64,000 bases of DNA from an uncultured Bacteroidales bacterium (GTDB lineage Bacteria > Bacteroidota > Bacteroidia > Bacteroidales > UBA932). Under the pieces are notes generated by a model. The model did not search any database. It saw nothing but the letters and a program-made list of their open reading frames with translations, and was not told the origin of the DNA. The DNA is taken from positions 58,374 to 122,373 of the forward strand of contig CALUPG010000008.1 of NCBI GenBank assembly GCA_944322565.1, given 5' to 3'. Position numbers and translations under genes: made by a program. Positions 11,564 through 20,738 of the stretch are shown piece after piece (position 1 is the stretch's first letter; the number at the start of each line of letters is the position of its first letter).

Positions 11564-13038
11564 CATTCACTTCTGAAAACATACTGCTCCTGATGTCAAT
11601 TCTGATATTCTGCAGTATCCTCATAAGCAAGGTGGGCTACCGCTTCGGACTTCCGTCGCTCCTCCTTTTCCTTGTAGCAGGCATGATATTCGGCACCGAC
11701 GGACTCGGACTCCAGTTCAATAATGTCGGTCAGGCCCAGTTCCTCGGCATGGTTGCCCTGTGCATCATCCTGTTCACAGGCGGAATGGAGACCAGATTCA
11801 AGGAAATAAAACCCGTACTCGGACCGGGACTGGTTCTCTCCACTCTCGGCGTAATACTGACGACTGTCTTCACCGGACTCTTCATTTTCATGCTGTCGGA
11901 ATGGAAGTCTTTCCCATTCTCACTTCCTCTGGTGACATGCTTTCTTCTCGCAGCCACAATGTCCTCCACGGATTCGGCATCGGTCTTCAACCTGCTCAGC
12001 CAGAAGAAGCAGAACCTGAAGAACAATCTGAAGCCGCTGCTCGAACTTGAGAGCGGAAGCAACGACCCGATGGCATACATTCTGACCATTATCCTCATTC
12101 AGATGGCGGCGACCATCGGCGATGCCGGCTCAGGGGCAGCAGAGACAGCGGCAATAGTACTGCAGGCTCTGAAGACACTTGCTCTCCAGTTTTCAATCGG
12201 AGCAGCCTCGGGATTCCTGATGGGCTACGGCTCGGTATGGCTTCTGAACAGAATAAACCTCAAAAATGCCCCGTTGTATGCCATTCTGCTCATGAGCATC
12301 GTGTTCTTTTCTTTTACCGTGACGACAAAGCTCCAGGGCAACGGATATCTTGCCGTATACCTCGCAGGTATCGTCATCGGCAACCACCGGCTTGTAAACA
12401 GGAAGGACATATTTGCATTCTTCGACGGCCTGACATGGCTGATGCAGGTAGTGATGTTCATAACTCTCGGCCTGCTGGTCAATCCGCATGAGATGATGAA
12501 GGTGGCCCCGGCTGCCCTTCTCATAGGAATTTTCATGATTATTGTCGCGAGGCCCCTGAGCGTGTTCCTGTCCCTGATTCCTTTCAGAAAGATATCTTTT
12601 GCATCCAAGTCATTCATTTCATGGGTGGGACTGAGGGGAGCTGTACCTATCATCTTTGCCACATACCCGGTCGTGGAAGGCACGCCTGGCTCTGACATCA
12701 TCTTCAATGTTGTGTTTTTCATCACGATATTGTCTCTTGTAATCCAGGGAAGTTCAATTTCATTTGTGTCGAAGATTCTTAATCTTGACCTGCCTCTGGA
12801 GGAAGGCAGCGCTGAAATCGGATTTGAAGTACCTGAAGAAGCGGGAAAACTCGTTGAAGTGACCATCACAAGAGAGACTCTGTCGAAAGGAAATACGCTG
12901 AAAGACCTCAAGATGCCGGAAGGCATGCTTGTGATGATGATAAAAAGAGACGGAAAATTCATTGTCCCGAACGGAAGCCGGGTGCTGAAGGACGGGGACA
13001 AGCTCCTCGTAATATATGACAACGACACTCCTGCATAA
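11560..13038 (+). CDS. Potassium/proton antiporter, NhaP2/CvrA type
   Basis: 492 residues: an N-terminal CPA1-type domain of roughly 12 membrane segments up to about residue 400 (FTGGMETRF and TDSASVFNLL near the ion-binding region), then a cytoplasmic TrkA-C-like regulatory domain (about residues 420-490; VTITRETLSKGNTLKDLKMPEG...). This architecture is that of K+/H+ antiporters such as NhaP2/CvrA, which export K+ or Na+ in exchange for protons and take part in pH and osmotic balance. The start overlaps nth by 4 bp and the stop overlaps the next start (TAATG). The ion cannot be told from sequence. Confidence 0.88.
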   Translation: MTFTSENILLLMSILIFCSILISKVGYRFGLPSLLLFLVAGMIFGTDGLGLQFNNVGQAQFLGMVALCIILFTGGMETRFKEIKPVLGPGLVLSTLGVILTTVFTGLFIFMLSEWKSFPFSLPLVTCFLLAATMSSTDSASVFNLLSQKKQNLKNNLKPLLELESGSNDPMAYILTIILIQMAATIGDAGSGAAETAAIVLQALKTLALQFSIGAASGFLMGYGSVWLLNRINLKNAPLYAILLMSIVFFSFTVTTKLQGNGYLAVYLAGIVIGNHRLVNRKDIFAFFDGLTWLMQVVMFITLGLLVNPHEMMKVAPAALLIGIFMIIVARPLSVFLSLIPFRKISFASKSFISWVGLRGAVPIIFATYPVVEGTPGSDIIFNVVFFITILSLVIQGSSISFVSKILNLDLPLEEGSAEIGFEVPEEAGKLVEVTITRETLSKGNTLKDLKMPEGMLVMMIKRDGKFIVPNGSRVLKDGDKLLVIYDNDTPA

Positions 13039-14822
13039 TGGCAATCCGCAAAGAGGACATACTGTCGGTATTGCACCCGATACAATGCGCCCCCGGGGAC
13101 ATTCCAGCCGGATTCAACGACCCGTTCAGATACTCCCCTTGCCCGGCAGTTGCAAGGGCATCCCGGGAAATCATCTCTCACATACATTCAGACAGGACAC
13201 TTGACGGAATATTGTCCGAAGGCAAGATGCTTGGCGTGCTGATTGTAGAAATTCCGGACGACAAACTGCAGGACGGAGCCGAACAGTTCCGCGAAAGGCT
13301 CGCATACCTTGCAGGATTTTCCGGAATCGCCGGAGGCAAGAACCGTCTGCCGGGCTTTGTGCCCCCTGTGCTTGATCTTCTGGAGCCTGAGGGACATTTC
13401 AAAAAAGAAGAAGGCGTCATATCAGAAATCAATGTCCGCATCAGGTCAATTCTTGAAAGCAGGGAATATCTTGAGGCTGCAGAAAGTCTTTCGGAAATCA
13501 ACGGAGGAAAAGCCTCGGCCATGGCTTCATGGAAAGAGAAGATGGCAGAATCGAAGCAGCGGCGCAGGCGCATAAGGGAGTGTCTTCGCGCAGGAGTGAT
13601 GCCGGACTCCGCAGATACGGCACATTACACGGAAGAGCCAGTCCATGATATGGAAAAGCTGCAGGATGCACTTATCCGGGAAAGCCAGTATGAGAAGGCC
13701 TGCCTGAAGAGAATTGCTGCAGAATATGACGCACGCCTCCCTGAAGCAAGGCGGCTCATGGAAAATGCCTCCGGCGAAATACGCAAGCTGAGGGAACGGA
13801 GAAAGGATCTTTCAGACATTCTGCAGAAATGGATTTTTGACAATACCATTGTCCTGAATGCCTGCGGCGAGAGGAAAAGCATTGCTGCAATATTCTCAGA
13901 CCGCGGGCTTGTCCCCCCTGCCGGGACAGGAGAATGCGCTGCACCAAAGTTGCTCCAATATGCTTTTCTGCACGGGCTAAGGCCTCTGGCAATGGGAGAA
14001 TTCTGGTATGGGAGAAGTCCTGACAATGAAGTCCGGGAAGAAGGCCGCTTCTACCCGTCATGTTCCTCAAAATGCGGTCCTCTGCTCGGATTCATGATGA
14101 GAGGGATCGCCCTCTCGACAGAAAATGCCGGGAGGGCGCAAGCCAATGCCTGCCGCGGAATTGGCCAAGAAAGCATAATATATGAGGACGATAGCATAAT
14201 CGTTGCCGACAAGCCCGCCGGAATGCTGTCCGTTCCAGGCAATACCGGACAGCCTTCATTCATGGAACTGCTGGAAAAGTCATCGGCAGACAGAGAAAGA
14301 CGCGACAGGAGCAGGATTCTGCCCGTCCACAGACTTGACATGGATACTTCGGGCATCATCATCTATGCCAAGACTGAAGAAGCCCAGAGAAATCTCAGGC
14401 AGCAATTCGAGGCCAGAAAGATACAGAAGACATATCTGGCGGACCTTGACATCCCCGAAAAATGGCCGCACCGGGAGGGCGAGACAGGCACCATAAGCCT
14501 TCCGCTGGCCCCGGATATCCTTGACAGGCCGAGACAGAAAGCAGACACGGAGAAAGGCAAGAGAGCGATATCTGAATACAGGATTCTTTCCATAAGAGGA
14601 AAGAGAGCCTCTGCAGAACTGCATCCGCTCACAGGCCGGACTCACCAGCTTCGTGTCCACGCCGCCCACAAGCACGGGCTCGGAGCACCCGTCATCGGAG
14701 ACAGGCTTTATGGAAGTGCCGCCTCCTCCGGAAGGCTTCATCTGCATGCGGCTTCAATCAGCTTCGCACATCCTGTCTCCGGTGAAGAGATGCTTCTGGA
14801 GAGCAGGCTGAAACCGTTCTGA
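13038..14822 (+). CDS. RluA-family RNA pseudouridine synthase with long N-terminal extension
   Basis: 594 residues. The C-terminal half (about 370-594) is an RluA-type pseudouridine synthase: IIVADKPAGMLSVPG, the catalytic Asp in HRLDMDTSG, and the RTHQLRVHAA block. It isomerises uridine in rRNA or tRNA. The N-terminal 350 residues are not part of the usual catalytic core: a globular start, then a charged helical stretch (about 200-260) that looks like coiled coil, then a second small domain. Bacteroidales members of this family commonly have such an extension, so it is likely native. No S4 domain is evident. The start overlaps the antiporter stop by one base. Confidence 0.9.
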   Translation: MAIRKEDILSVLHPIQCAPGDIPAGFNDPFRYSPCPAVARASREIISHIHSDRTLDGILSEGKMLGVLIVEIPDDKLQDGAEQFRERLAYLAGFSGIAGGKNRLPGFVPPVLDLLEPEGHFKKEEGVISEINVRIRSILESREYLEAAESLSEINGGKASAMASWKEKMAESKQRRRRIRECLRAGVMPDSADTAHYTEEPVHDMEKLQDALIRESQYEKACLKRIAAEYDARLPEARRLMENASGEIRKLRERRKDLSDILQKWIFDNTIVLNACGERKSIAAIFSDRGLVPPAGTGECAAPKLLQYAFLHGLRPLAMGEFWYGRSPDNEVREEGRFYPSCSSKCGPLLGFMMRGIALSTENAGRAQANACRGIGQESIIYEDDSIIVADKPAGMLSVPGNTGQPSFMELLEKSSADRERRDRSRILPVHRLDMDTSGIIIYAKTEEAQRNLRQQFEARKIQKTYLADLDIPEKWPHREGETGTISLPLAPDILDRPRQKADTEKGKRAISEYRILSIRGKRASAELHPLTGRTHQLRVHAAHKHGLGAPVIGDRLYGSAASSGRLHLHAASISFAHPVSGEEMLLESRLKPF

Positions 14823-14867
14823 AAAATTCTTAACTCTGATGAAGAAAGTTTTGTTAAATTTGCCAAA

Positions 14868-15587
14868 ATGCAGATACCGGAAATGAATACAGAAACAAGA
14901 GAAATGCTCATCTCATGGGCGGACAAATACAATGACAGGCAATATTTCCGGGAAGATCCGATAGCCTTCCCGACCAGGATGGCGGAACTGTACCGCAGGG
15001 GTGAGCGCAGCCTTGCCGATGTGGAAATCACGGCTCTCATAGCAGCTCATCTTGCCTGGGGTCGCAGGGCAATGATAGTCAGGGACAGCACACGGGCAAT
15101 GGAGGAGATGGACTGGCGGCCGTACGACTATGTAATGAAAGGAGCATACAGGAATGACGGGACAAGTCTTCACAGGACTGTGAAATGGAGCGAATTTGCA
15201 GACATCTGTTCAAGGCTCCGGGAAATATTTTCCGAAAGGGAAAGCATCGAGGGGATGGACAACGGGGAAATCAGATGCCGGATATTCGGGCGCAAGGCTG
15301 ACCCGAAGGCCCCTGACAAGAAAATCAACATGATGCGCAGATGGATGGTCCGGGACGACGGGAAAGTGGATCTCGGGCTGTGGAAGAATTCCGACCAATC
15401 AGCCCTGCTGATACCGCTTGACGTACATGTCCACGATGAGGCCGTCGCCCTCGGGCTCACGCAACGCAGGCAGAAGGACATCACCACAGTAAAAGAAATT
15501 ACCGGAGCATTCGCGGAAATTTTCCCCGGTGACCCGTGCAAGGGAGACTTTGCCCTGTTCGGATACGGAATCACATATCACAAATAA
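14868..15587 (+). CDS. DUF2400/TIGR02757 family protein
   Basis: 239 residues matching a conserved Bacteroidetes family of unknown function (MRRWMVRDD...VDLGLW and IPLDVHVHDEAVALGL are the conserved core). The order of core elements, with an Asp-Val-His motif followed by a helical segment and FALFGYG, is reminiscent of helix-hairpin-helix DNA glycosylases; that is an impression, not a demonstrated relationship. A TAAATTTG -7-like box ends 5 bp before the ATG, so a near-leaderless transcript is possible. The zeta-like kinase follows 4 bp after its stop. Confidence 0.8.
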   Translation: MQIPEMNTETREMLISWADKYNDRQYFREDPIAFPTRMAELYRRGERSLADVEITALIAAHLAWGRRAMIVRDSTRAMEEMDWRPYDYVMKGAYRNDGTSLHRTVKWSEFADICSRLREIFSERESIEGMDNGEIRCRIFGRKADPKAPDKKINMMRRWMVRDDGKVDLGLWKNSDQSALLIPLDVHVHDEAVALGLTQRRQKDITTVKEITGAFAEIFPGDPCKGDFALFGYGITYHK

Positions 15588-15591
15588 CAAT

Positions 15592-16182
15592 ATGCCAAGA
15601 CTCTACATTATCTCCGGATGCAACGGAGCCGGCAAGACGACGGCCTCATATACGCTGCTGCCGGAAATGCTTGAATGCAGCCAGTTCGTGAATTCCGATG
15701 AATTCGCCAAGGGACTTGCTCCATTTTCTCCGGAAAGGGCATCAATCAAGGCAAGTCGCTTCATGGTAATGAAAATACGCTATCTCTTCCGGAAAAAGGA
15801 AGACTTTGCCATCGAGACCACTCTTGCGACGAGGACTCTGCTCAACACAGTGAGACAGGCGAGAGAAGAAGGCTATAGTGTAACCCTGCTGTATTTCTGG
15901 CTCAATTCCCCCGACCTGGCAGTTGCGAGGGTGAAGGCAAGAGTCGAAGCGGGCGGACACAATATTCCGGAAGAAACCGTCAGACGCAGATACAGAGTGG
16001 GGCTCAGATACTTCTTCGAAGACTATGCTCCGGTATGCGACAGATGGATTCTTGCAGACAATTCGATTACTCCGTTCAGGGTCATCGCCGAGGGCAGCAG
16101 AGACGAAGTCATGAACATCAAGGACATGGAGACATACGAACTCATCCGAAGGACGGCGCTTGAAGAAAGCCCGGACAAATAG
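15592..16182 (+). CDS. Zeta-toxin-like P-loop kinase
   Basis: 196 residues from the ATG at 15592. The longer upstream frame overlaps DUF2400 and is not needed, because the fold starts at once with MPRLYIISGCNGAGKTT (Walker A). Other family features are VNSDEFAKGL, the helical substrate region, FAIETTLATR and the late VKARVEAGGHNIPEETVRRRY with conserved arginines. Relatives phosphorylate UDP-GlcNAc (zeta toxins) or unknown small molecules. No epsilon-type antitoxin gene lies beside it: the neighbours are DUF2400 (4 bp upstream) and tldD (11 bp downstream). Embedded in a housekeeping run, it may be a domesticated kinase rather than a toxin (inference). Confidence 0.82.
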   Translation: MPRLYIISGCNGAGKTTASYTLLPEMLECSQFVNSDEFAKGLAPFSPERASIKASRFMVMKIRYLFRKKEDFAIETTLATRTLLNTVRQAREEGYSVTLLYFWLNSPDLAVARVKARVEAGGHNIPEETVRRRYRVGLRYFFEDYAPVCDRWILADNSITPFRVIAEGSRDEVMNIKDMETYELIRRTALEESPDK

Positions 16183-16193
16183 AACAGACAGGA

Positions 16194-17606
16194 ATGGACA
16201 ACAGATATTATCTTGACACTTTCAGAATCACGATACCTCAGCTTGAGATGCTTACAGGCACTGCCCTCGGGAACGGGGGGTCATGGGCAGACCTGTATTT
16301 CGAATATTCTACATACAGCGAACTCATGCTCCGTGACGGAGATGTGACTTCAGGAGGATTCCATACTGATTACGGAGCCGGAATACGAACACTCAACGGA
16401 GAAAAGACCGGATATGCCTACTCAGAAAGCACCGGGATGAAGGAACTGACAGAGGCTGCAAAAGCAGCATCAATGATTGCTTTGTCACAGCGCCAGTTCA
16501 CACCGCAAAGTGTCCGTTCGCTTGAAAGCGCCGGACTGTACCCGATGTCATCCCCATGGAGACAGGCAGACCTTGCCGGATTCATTCCGTTCCTCAAGTC
16601 GCTCGAGAAGAAAATCCGGAGCCGGGACAGCCGTGTCCTTAAAGTCATGGCAAGACTTGCGGCATCCCAGAGTGACATAATGATGTTCAATTCTTCCGGG
16701 GAACTTGCCTGTGACACCCGTCCATGCGGAAGCATAGTGGTTTCCGTCATCTTCTCACAGGGAGGAAAGACAGAAAGCAAATCTGTCTCGCGCAGCTTCC
16801 GCATGGGCACTGAAATGGTGACGGAAGCCCTCGCTGACGATATGGCTGCCGATGCCGTAGCCGGGATTGACGAAAGATTTGATGCCAGAAGACCCAAAGG
16901 CGGGCAGATGCCTGTCGTGATGGGCGCAGGAGCTTCAGGAATATTGCTTCACGAAGCCATGGGGCATGCCTTCGAGGCTGACTTCAACAGAAAAGGACAG
17001 TCCGTATTTTCCGGCAGGATAGGAGAAAAAGTCTGCAGTACGGACATAAGCATTGTGGACGACGGCACCGTCCGAGGAAACCGCGGAGCCTGCAATTTTG
17101 ACGATGAGGGTGTCGCCGGACAAAAGACATGGATGGTAAAGGACGGCATACTCAATTCATATCTTCACGACAGGATAAGCGCATCATGGTTCAAAACAGC
17201 TCCTACCGGCAACGGACGCAGGGAGTCTTTCAGGTTTCATCCTATTCCACGCATGAGGGCCACTTATATGGAAAATGGCACAACCCCTCCTGAGGACATC
17301 ATATCATCCGTCAAAAAGGGCATATATGTGGATGAGTTCTCCAACGGACAGGTCAAGATAGGTGAAGGCGACTTCACATTCTTCGTCAAAAGCGGAAGAC
17401 TTATCCGGAACGGAAGGCTCGGGGCCCCGGTCAAGGACATCAACATTATAGGCAATGGACCGAGGGCACTTGCCGATATAATCGCCGTAGGCAATGACCT
17501 GAAGATTGACAACGGCACCTGGACCTGCGGTAAAGACCAGAATGTGCCGGTGAGCTGCGGCATACCGACCGTGCTTGTAAAGAATCTGACAGTCGGAGGA
17601 GAATGA
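16194..17606 (+). CDS. tldD: TldD metalloprotease subunit
   Basis: 470 residues of the TldD/PmbA family. The zinc-binding motif HEAMGHAFEAD (HExxxH) marks this as the catalytic subunit; TldD and TldE form a heterodimer that degrades unfolded peptides and, in some hosts, matures peptide natural products. The C-terminal domain contains the conserved MRATYMENGT and the NGPRALADI region. The partner tldE begins 1 bp after its stop, so the heterodimer is encoded as one unit. A possible SD (CGGAGGAGA) precedes the tldE start. Confidence 0.93.
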   Translation: MDNRYYLDTFRITIPQLEMLTGTALGNGGSWADLYFEYSTYSELMLRDGDVTSGGFHTDYGAGIRTLNGEKTGYAYSESTGMKELTEAAKAASMIALSQRQFTPQSVRSLESAGLYPMSSPWRQADLAGFIPFLKSLEKKIRSRDSRVLKVMARLAASQSDIMMFNSSGELACDTRPCGSIVVSVIFSQGGKTESKSVSRSFRMGTEMVTEALADDMAADAVAGIDERFDARRPKGGQMPVVMGAGASGILLHEAMGHAFEADFNRKGQSVFSGRIGEKVCSTDISIVDDGTVRGNRGACNFDDEGVAGQKTWMVKDGILNSYLHDRISASWFKTAPTGNGRRESFRFHPIPRMRATYMENGTTPPEDIISSVKKGIYVDEFSNGQVKIGEGDFTFFVKSGRLIRNGRLGAPVKDINIIGNGPRALADIIAVGNDLKIDNGTWTCGKDQNVPVSCGIPTVLVKNLTVGGE

Positions 17607-17607
17607 C

Positions 17608-19053
17608 ATGAAAGAGAAGGATGACATGAAAAACATGACAGGACAGGACTCATGGCAGTCCGCAGGAATAATAACAGAGACGGAGGCTGAGGCAGCTGCA
17701 GGATGTATCCGCACGGCACTCAATGCAGGAGCCTCGCAGATCAGGGTGTCGCTTGACAAAAGCATAATTGATTCATTTGCATTGCTCAACGGAGAACTTG
17801 ACAAAGTGACCCATGCGGCAGACAGGTCTGTCTGCCTCTATATCTTCGCAAACGGACGGTACGGGACTTTCTCCACAAATGTATTTGAGAAAGAGCTTCT
17901 GCAGGAGTTTGTAAAGAAAGCCGTGCGGGCGACAGGCCTGCTTGCCGAAGACAGATTCAGAAGACTGCCGGACTCCGGAAGGACAGCGAAAGATGCATTG
18001 AAAGGAGATGAGGCCGGACTATATGACAGAAGCCGGCATCACATGACTCCCGGACAGAGACTCAAGTCCGCCATGTCCGGGACAATCTATTCGGAATGCC
18101 GGCAAGACGCCATGAAGACGGCGAAGGGGGCGGAATACAGCATAATATCAGAAGAATGCGAATACTCAGACTCCATAGACGACAACATCACAATGGACTC
18201 GCAGGGATTCCTCGGAAGACATATCGAGACATCATTCGGATACACTTCGGAAATCACCGTCGGGACCCCTGACTGCGGCCTGTTCAGCGGATACTGGTGG
18301 GACTCCTCCCCGTTCAAGAGCGGACTCCGAATAGAAGGATGCTCAGAAACGGCTCTGAAAAGAGCCATAAGGCAAGTCGGCCCTGAACGATGCAGCAGCG
18401 GCAAATACAATATGGTTGTGGACAGCAGTGTCAGTTCGAGACTCGTCTCTCCCATCGTGTCCGCCCTTAATGCAATGGCCATCCAGCAGCACAATTCTTT
18501 CCTTGCAGACAGCCTCGGAAAAAAGATTTTTCCAGAAGGCCTCACTCTGGAAGACAAGGCAAGGACCCCCGGACGGCCCGGCAGCCGGTTCTATGACTCA
18601 GAGGGAGTCGCCACGGAAGACAGCCCCGTCATAAGCAGGGGTACAGTCATGGAATATTTCATAAACACATATATGTCCGGGAAAACAGGCATGCAACCGA
18701 CGACAGAAGGCATATCCCGTCCCGTACTGAGGTCATACATGCCAAACAACGGTTTGCAATCAGCGGAAAAAGAAATATCTTTGCAGGATATGCTCAAATG
18801 CTGTGAAGACGGCATCTATGTGTGCGGGTTCAACGGAGGCAACTGCAATCCGACCACAGGAGACTTTTCATACGGCATAGAGGGATTTGTTTTCCGTCAT
18901 GGAGAAATAGCCGCCCCTGTGAGGGAAATGCTCATCACAGGCAACATGATCCGGCTATGGAACAGTCTCATTGCCGCAGGAAGCGATGCCCGGAAATGCA
19001 CAAGATGGCAGATACCGTCACTGGCATTCTGCGATGTGGATTTCAGCGCATAA
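17608..19053 (+). CDS. pmbA: TldE/PmbA family subunit
   Basis: 481 residues and the non-catalytic partner of TldD: it has the overall TldD/PmbA architecture but lacks an HExxxH motif. Recognisable parts are RLVSPIVSALNAMAIQQHN, the GFNGGNCNPTTGDFSYGIEG block and the LITGNMIRLWNSL tail typical of PmbA. It is expected to form a heterodimer with the upstream gene product. It is followed by a short tandem repeat and slyD. Confidence 0.92.
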   Translation: MKEKDDMKNMTGQDSWQSAGIITETEAEAAAGCIRTALNAGASQIRVSLDKSIIDSFALLNGELDKVTHAADRSVCLYIFANGRYGTFSTNVFEKELLQEFVKKAVRATGLLAEDRFRRLPDSGRTAKDALKGDEAGLYDRSRHHMTPGQRLKSAMSGTIYSECRQDAMKTAKGAEYSIISEECEYSDSIDDNITMDSQGFLGRHIETSFGYTSEITVGTPDCGLFSGYWWDSSPFKSGLRIEGCSETALKRAIRQVGPERCSSGKYNMVVDSSVSSRLVSPIVSALNAMAIQQHNSFLADSLGKKIFPEGLTLEDKARTPGRPGSRFYDSEGVATEDSPVISRGTVMEYFINTYMSGKTGMQPTTEGISRPVLRSYMPNNGLQSAEKEISLQDMLKCCEDGIYVCGFNGGNCNPTTGDFSYGIEGFVFRHGEIAAPVREMLITGNMIRLWNSLIAAGSDARKCTRWQIPSLAFCDVDFSA

Positions 19054-19077
19054 AAGCACGATGACGGGAGACAGAAG

Positions 19078-19113
19078 GACAGACATAAAGACAGACATAA
19101 AGACAGACATAAA
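19078..19113 (+). repeat. Tandem 12-bp repeat, three copies
   Basis: Three perfect copies of GACAGACATAAA followed by a partial fourth, in the 71-bp gap between pmbA and slyD, ending 11 bp before the slyD ATG. The repeat may be slippage-prone and could change leader length. Confidence 0.9.
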
Positions 19114-19124
19114 GACAGAATACG

Positions 19125-19742
19125 ATGAAAATCGACATTAACAAAGTAGTCGAGCTCTGCTATGAGCTTGAAGTTGACGGAGAAATCGTCGACAGGACCA
19201 CCAGAGAAAAACCTCTTGACTATATACACGGGACAGGTTCCCTGCTGGAAAAGTTCGAGGAAAACATTGCCGGACTTGAGCCTGGCGGAAAATTCGCCTT
19301 CACCCTCACCCCGGAAGAAGGATATGGAGAAATTGACCCGAACAGAATCATAGATCTTCCCAAGCAGGCCTTTGAAGTCAACGGGGTCATTCAGGAAAGT
19401 CTTCTTGTGCCCGGGAACACCATTCCGATGCTGAACGGACACGGAGGAGTAGTGCCGGGAAAAGTTCTTGAAGTCAAAGAAAATACGGTGACAATGGACT
19501 TGAATTCACCGATGGCGGGCAAGACCCTGAATTTCTCGGGAGAAATCCTGACTGTCAGGGATGCCACCGAAAAAGAGCTGAAAGAAGGGCTTCACGGTGA
19601 ATATGTACACACATGCTGCTGCGGAGGACATGGCGAAGGCGGCTGCGGGGGACACGAGCAAGGACATGAGTGTCACGGACATGGCGAAGGCGGCTGCTGC
19701 GGAGGACACGAGCAGGGACACTGCGGTCACCACAAGGAATAA
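19125..19742 (+). CDS. slyD: SlyD-type FKBP peptidyl-prolyl isomerase with metal-binding tail
   Basis: 205 residues. Residues 1-150 form an FKBP domain with an IF insert, as in SlyD (KVVELCYELEVDGEIVDRT, then GGKFAFTLTPEEGYGEID). The last 45 residues are extremely rich in His, Cys and Gly (CCCGGHGEGGCGGHEQGH and similar), the hallmark of SlyD, which binds Ni2+ and delivers it to [NiFe] hydrogenase in E. coli. The local hydrogenase is of the [FeFe] type, so here the tail may serve metal storage or general chaperoning (inference). The tail is made of two near-copies of a 20-residue unit. Confidence 0.93.
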   Translation: MKIDINKVVELCYELEVDGEIVDRTTREKPLDYIHGTGSLLEKFEENIAGLEPGGKFAFTLTPEEGYGEIDPNRIIDLPKQAFEVNGVIQESLLVPGNTIPMLNGHGGVVPGKVLEVKENTVTMDLNSPMAGKTLNFSGEILTVRDATEKELKEGLHGEYVHTCCCGGHGEGGCGGHEQGHECHGHGEGGCCGGHEQGHCGHHKE

Positions 19743-19754
19743 TCAGGTCAGGGG

Positions 19755-20693
19755 ATGTGGCTTGCTCTGGCATTCGTGTCCGCCGCCCTGCTCGGGCTTT
19801 ATGACACTTCCAAGAAATCGGCACTGAAAGACAATGCTGTTCTTCCGGTGCTGTTTTTCAATACTCTCTTTGCTACAGTCATTTTCTCCCCTTTCATCAT
19901 CGACAGTGCTGCAGGGACAGGATGGTTTGCCGGGACAGAGCTTGACAGTTCGCCTTATGCCGGGCATCCGGAGACCTCGGGAGCGGAGACAGGAAGTCTG
20001 CTGCACGCCCATATGCTGATAATCATCAAAGCCTTCATTGTCCTGGCATCGTGGATTTTCGGCTACTTCGGGATGAAGCATCTCCCGATAACAATCGTCG
20101 GACCGATCAATGCGACAAGGCCGGTCCTTGTTCTGATTGGCGCCATGCTGATTTTCGGAGAAAGGCTGAACGGATATCAGTGGACAGGCGTGATACTGTC
20201 GCTCATATCATTGTATCTTCTGAGCAGGTCAAGCAAAAAGGAAGAAGTTGATTTCGCGCACAACAAATGGATATGGGCAGTCGCTGCAGCGGCCGTAATA
20301 GGAGCGGTCAGCGGCCTGTATGACAAATACATAATGAGTGAACTCAGTCCGATGTTCGTGCAGAGCTGGTACAATCTGTATCAACTCATCATCATGACTG
20401 CGGTCTGTGCCATCATATGGTATCCAAGCAGAAAGCACACCACACCTTTCCACTGGAGCTGGGCCATTCCGCTCATCTCCGTTTTCTTATCTGCGGCGGA
20501 CTTCGCATACTTTTCGGCGCTCAACCAGCCCGACTCGATGATTTCCGTCGTCTCCCTGATACGGAGAGGTTCGGTCTTAGTGTCGTTTGCCTGCGGAGTG
20601 ATGCTGTTCAGAGAACGGAATCTCAGGGCGAAGGCTCTGGACCTCGTCCTGATACTTGTCGGAATGATATTCATATACCTGGGTTCAAAATGA
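19755..20693 (+). CDS. EamA/DMT-family transporter
   Basis: 312 residues with about 10 hydrophobic segments arranged as two EamA repeats; the second repeat begins near WIWAVAAAAVIGAVSGLYDKYI. This is an inner-membrane drug/metabolite-type exporter; the substrate is unknown. A hydrophilic stretch of about 30 residues (WFAGTELDSSPYAGHPETSG onward) interrupts the loop after the second segment and looks like a lineage-specific insertion. It starts 12 bp after slyD. Confidence 0.85.
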   Translation: MWLALAFVSAALLGLYDTSKKSALKDNAVLPVLFFNTLFATVIFSPFIIDSAAGTGWFAGTELDSSPYAGHPETSGAETGSLLHAHMLIIIKAFIVLASWIFGYFGMKHLPITIVGPINATRPVLVLIGAMLIFGERLNGYQWTGVILSLISLYLLSRSSKKEEVDFAHNKWIWAVAAAAVIGAVSGLYDKYIMSELSPMFVQSWYNLYQLIIMTAVCAIIWYPSRKHTTPFHWSWAIPLISVFLSAADFAYFSALNQPDSMISVVSLIRRGSVLVSFACGVMLFRERNLRAKALDLVLILVGMIFIYLGSK

Positions 20694-20738
20694 CGGAGAC
20701 ATCGGCACTTGATATCCGGAACAGAAACTATATGCGGA

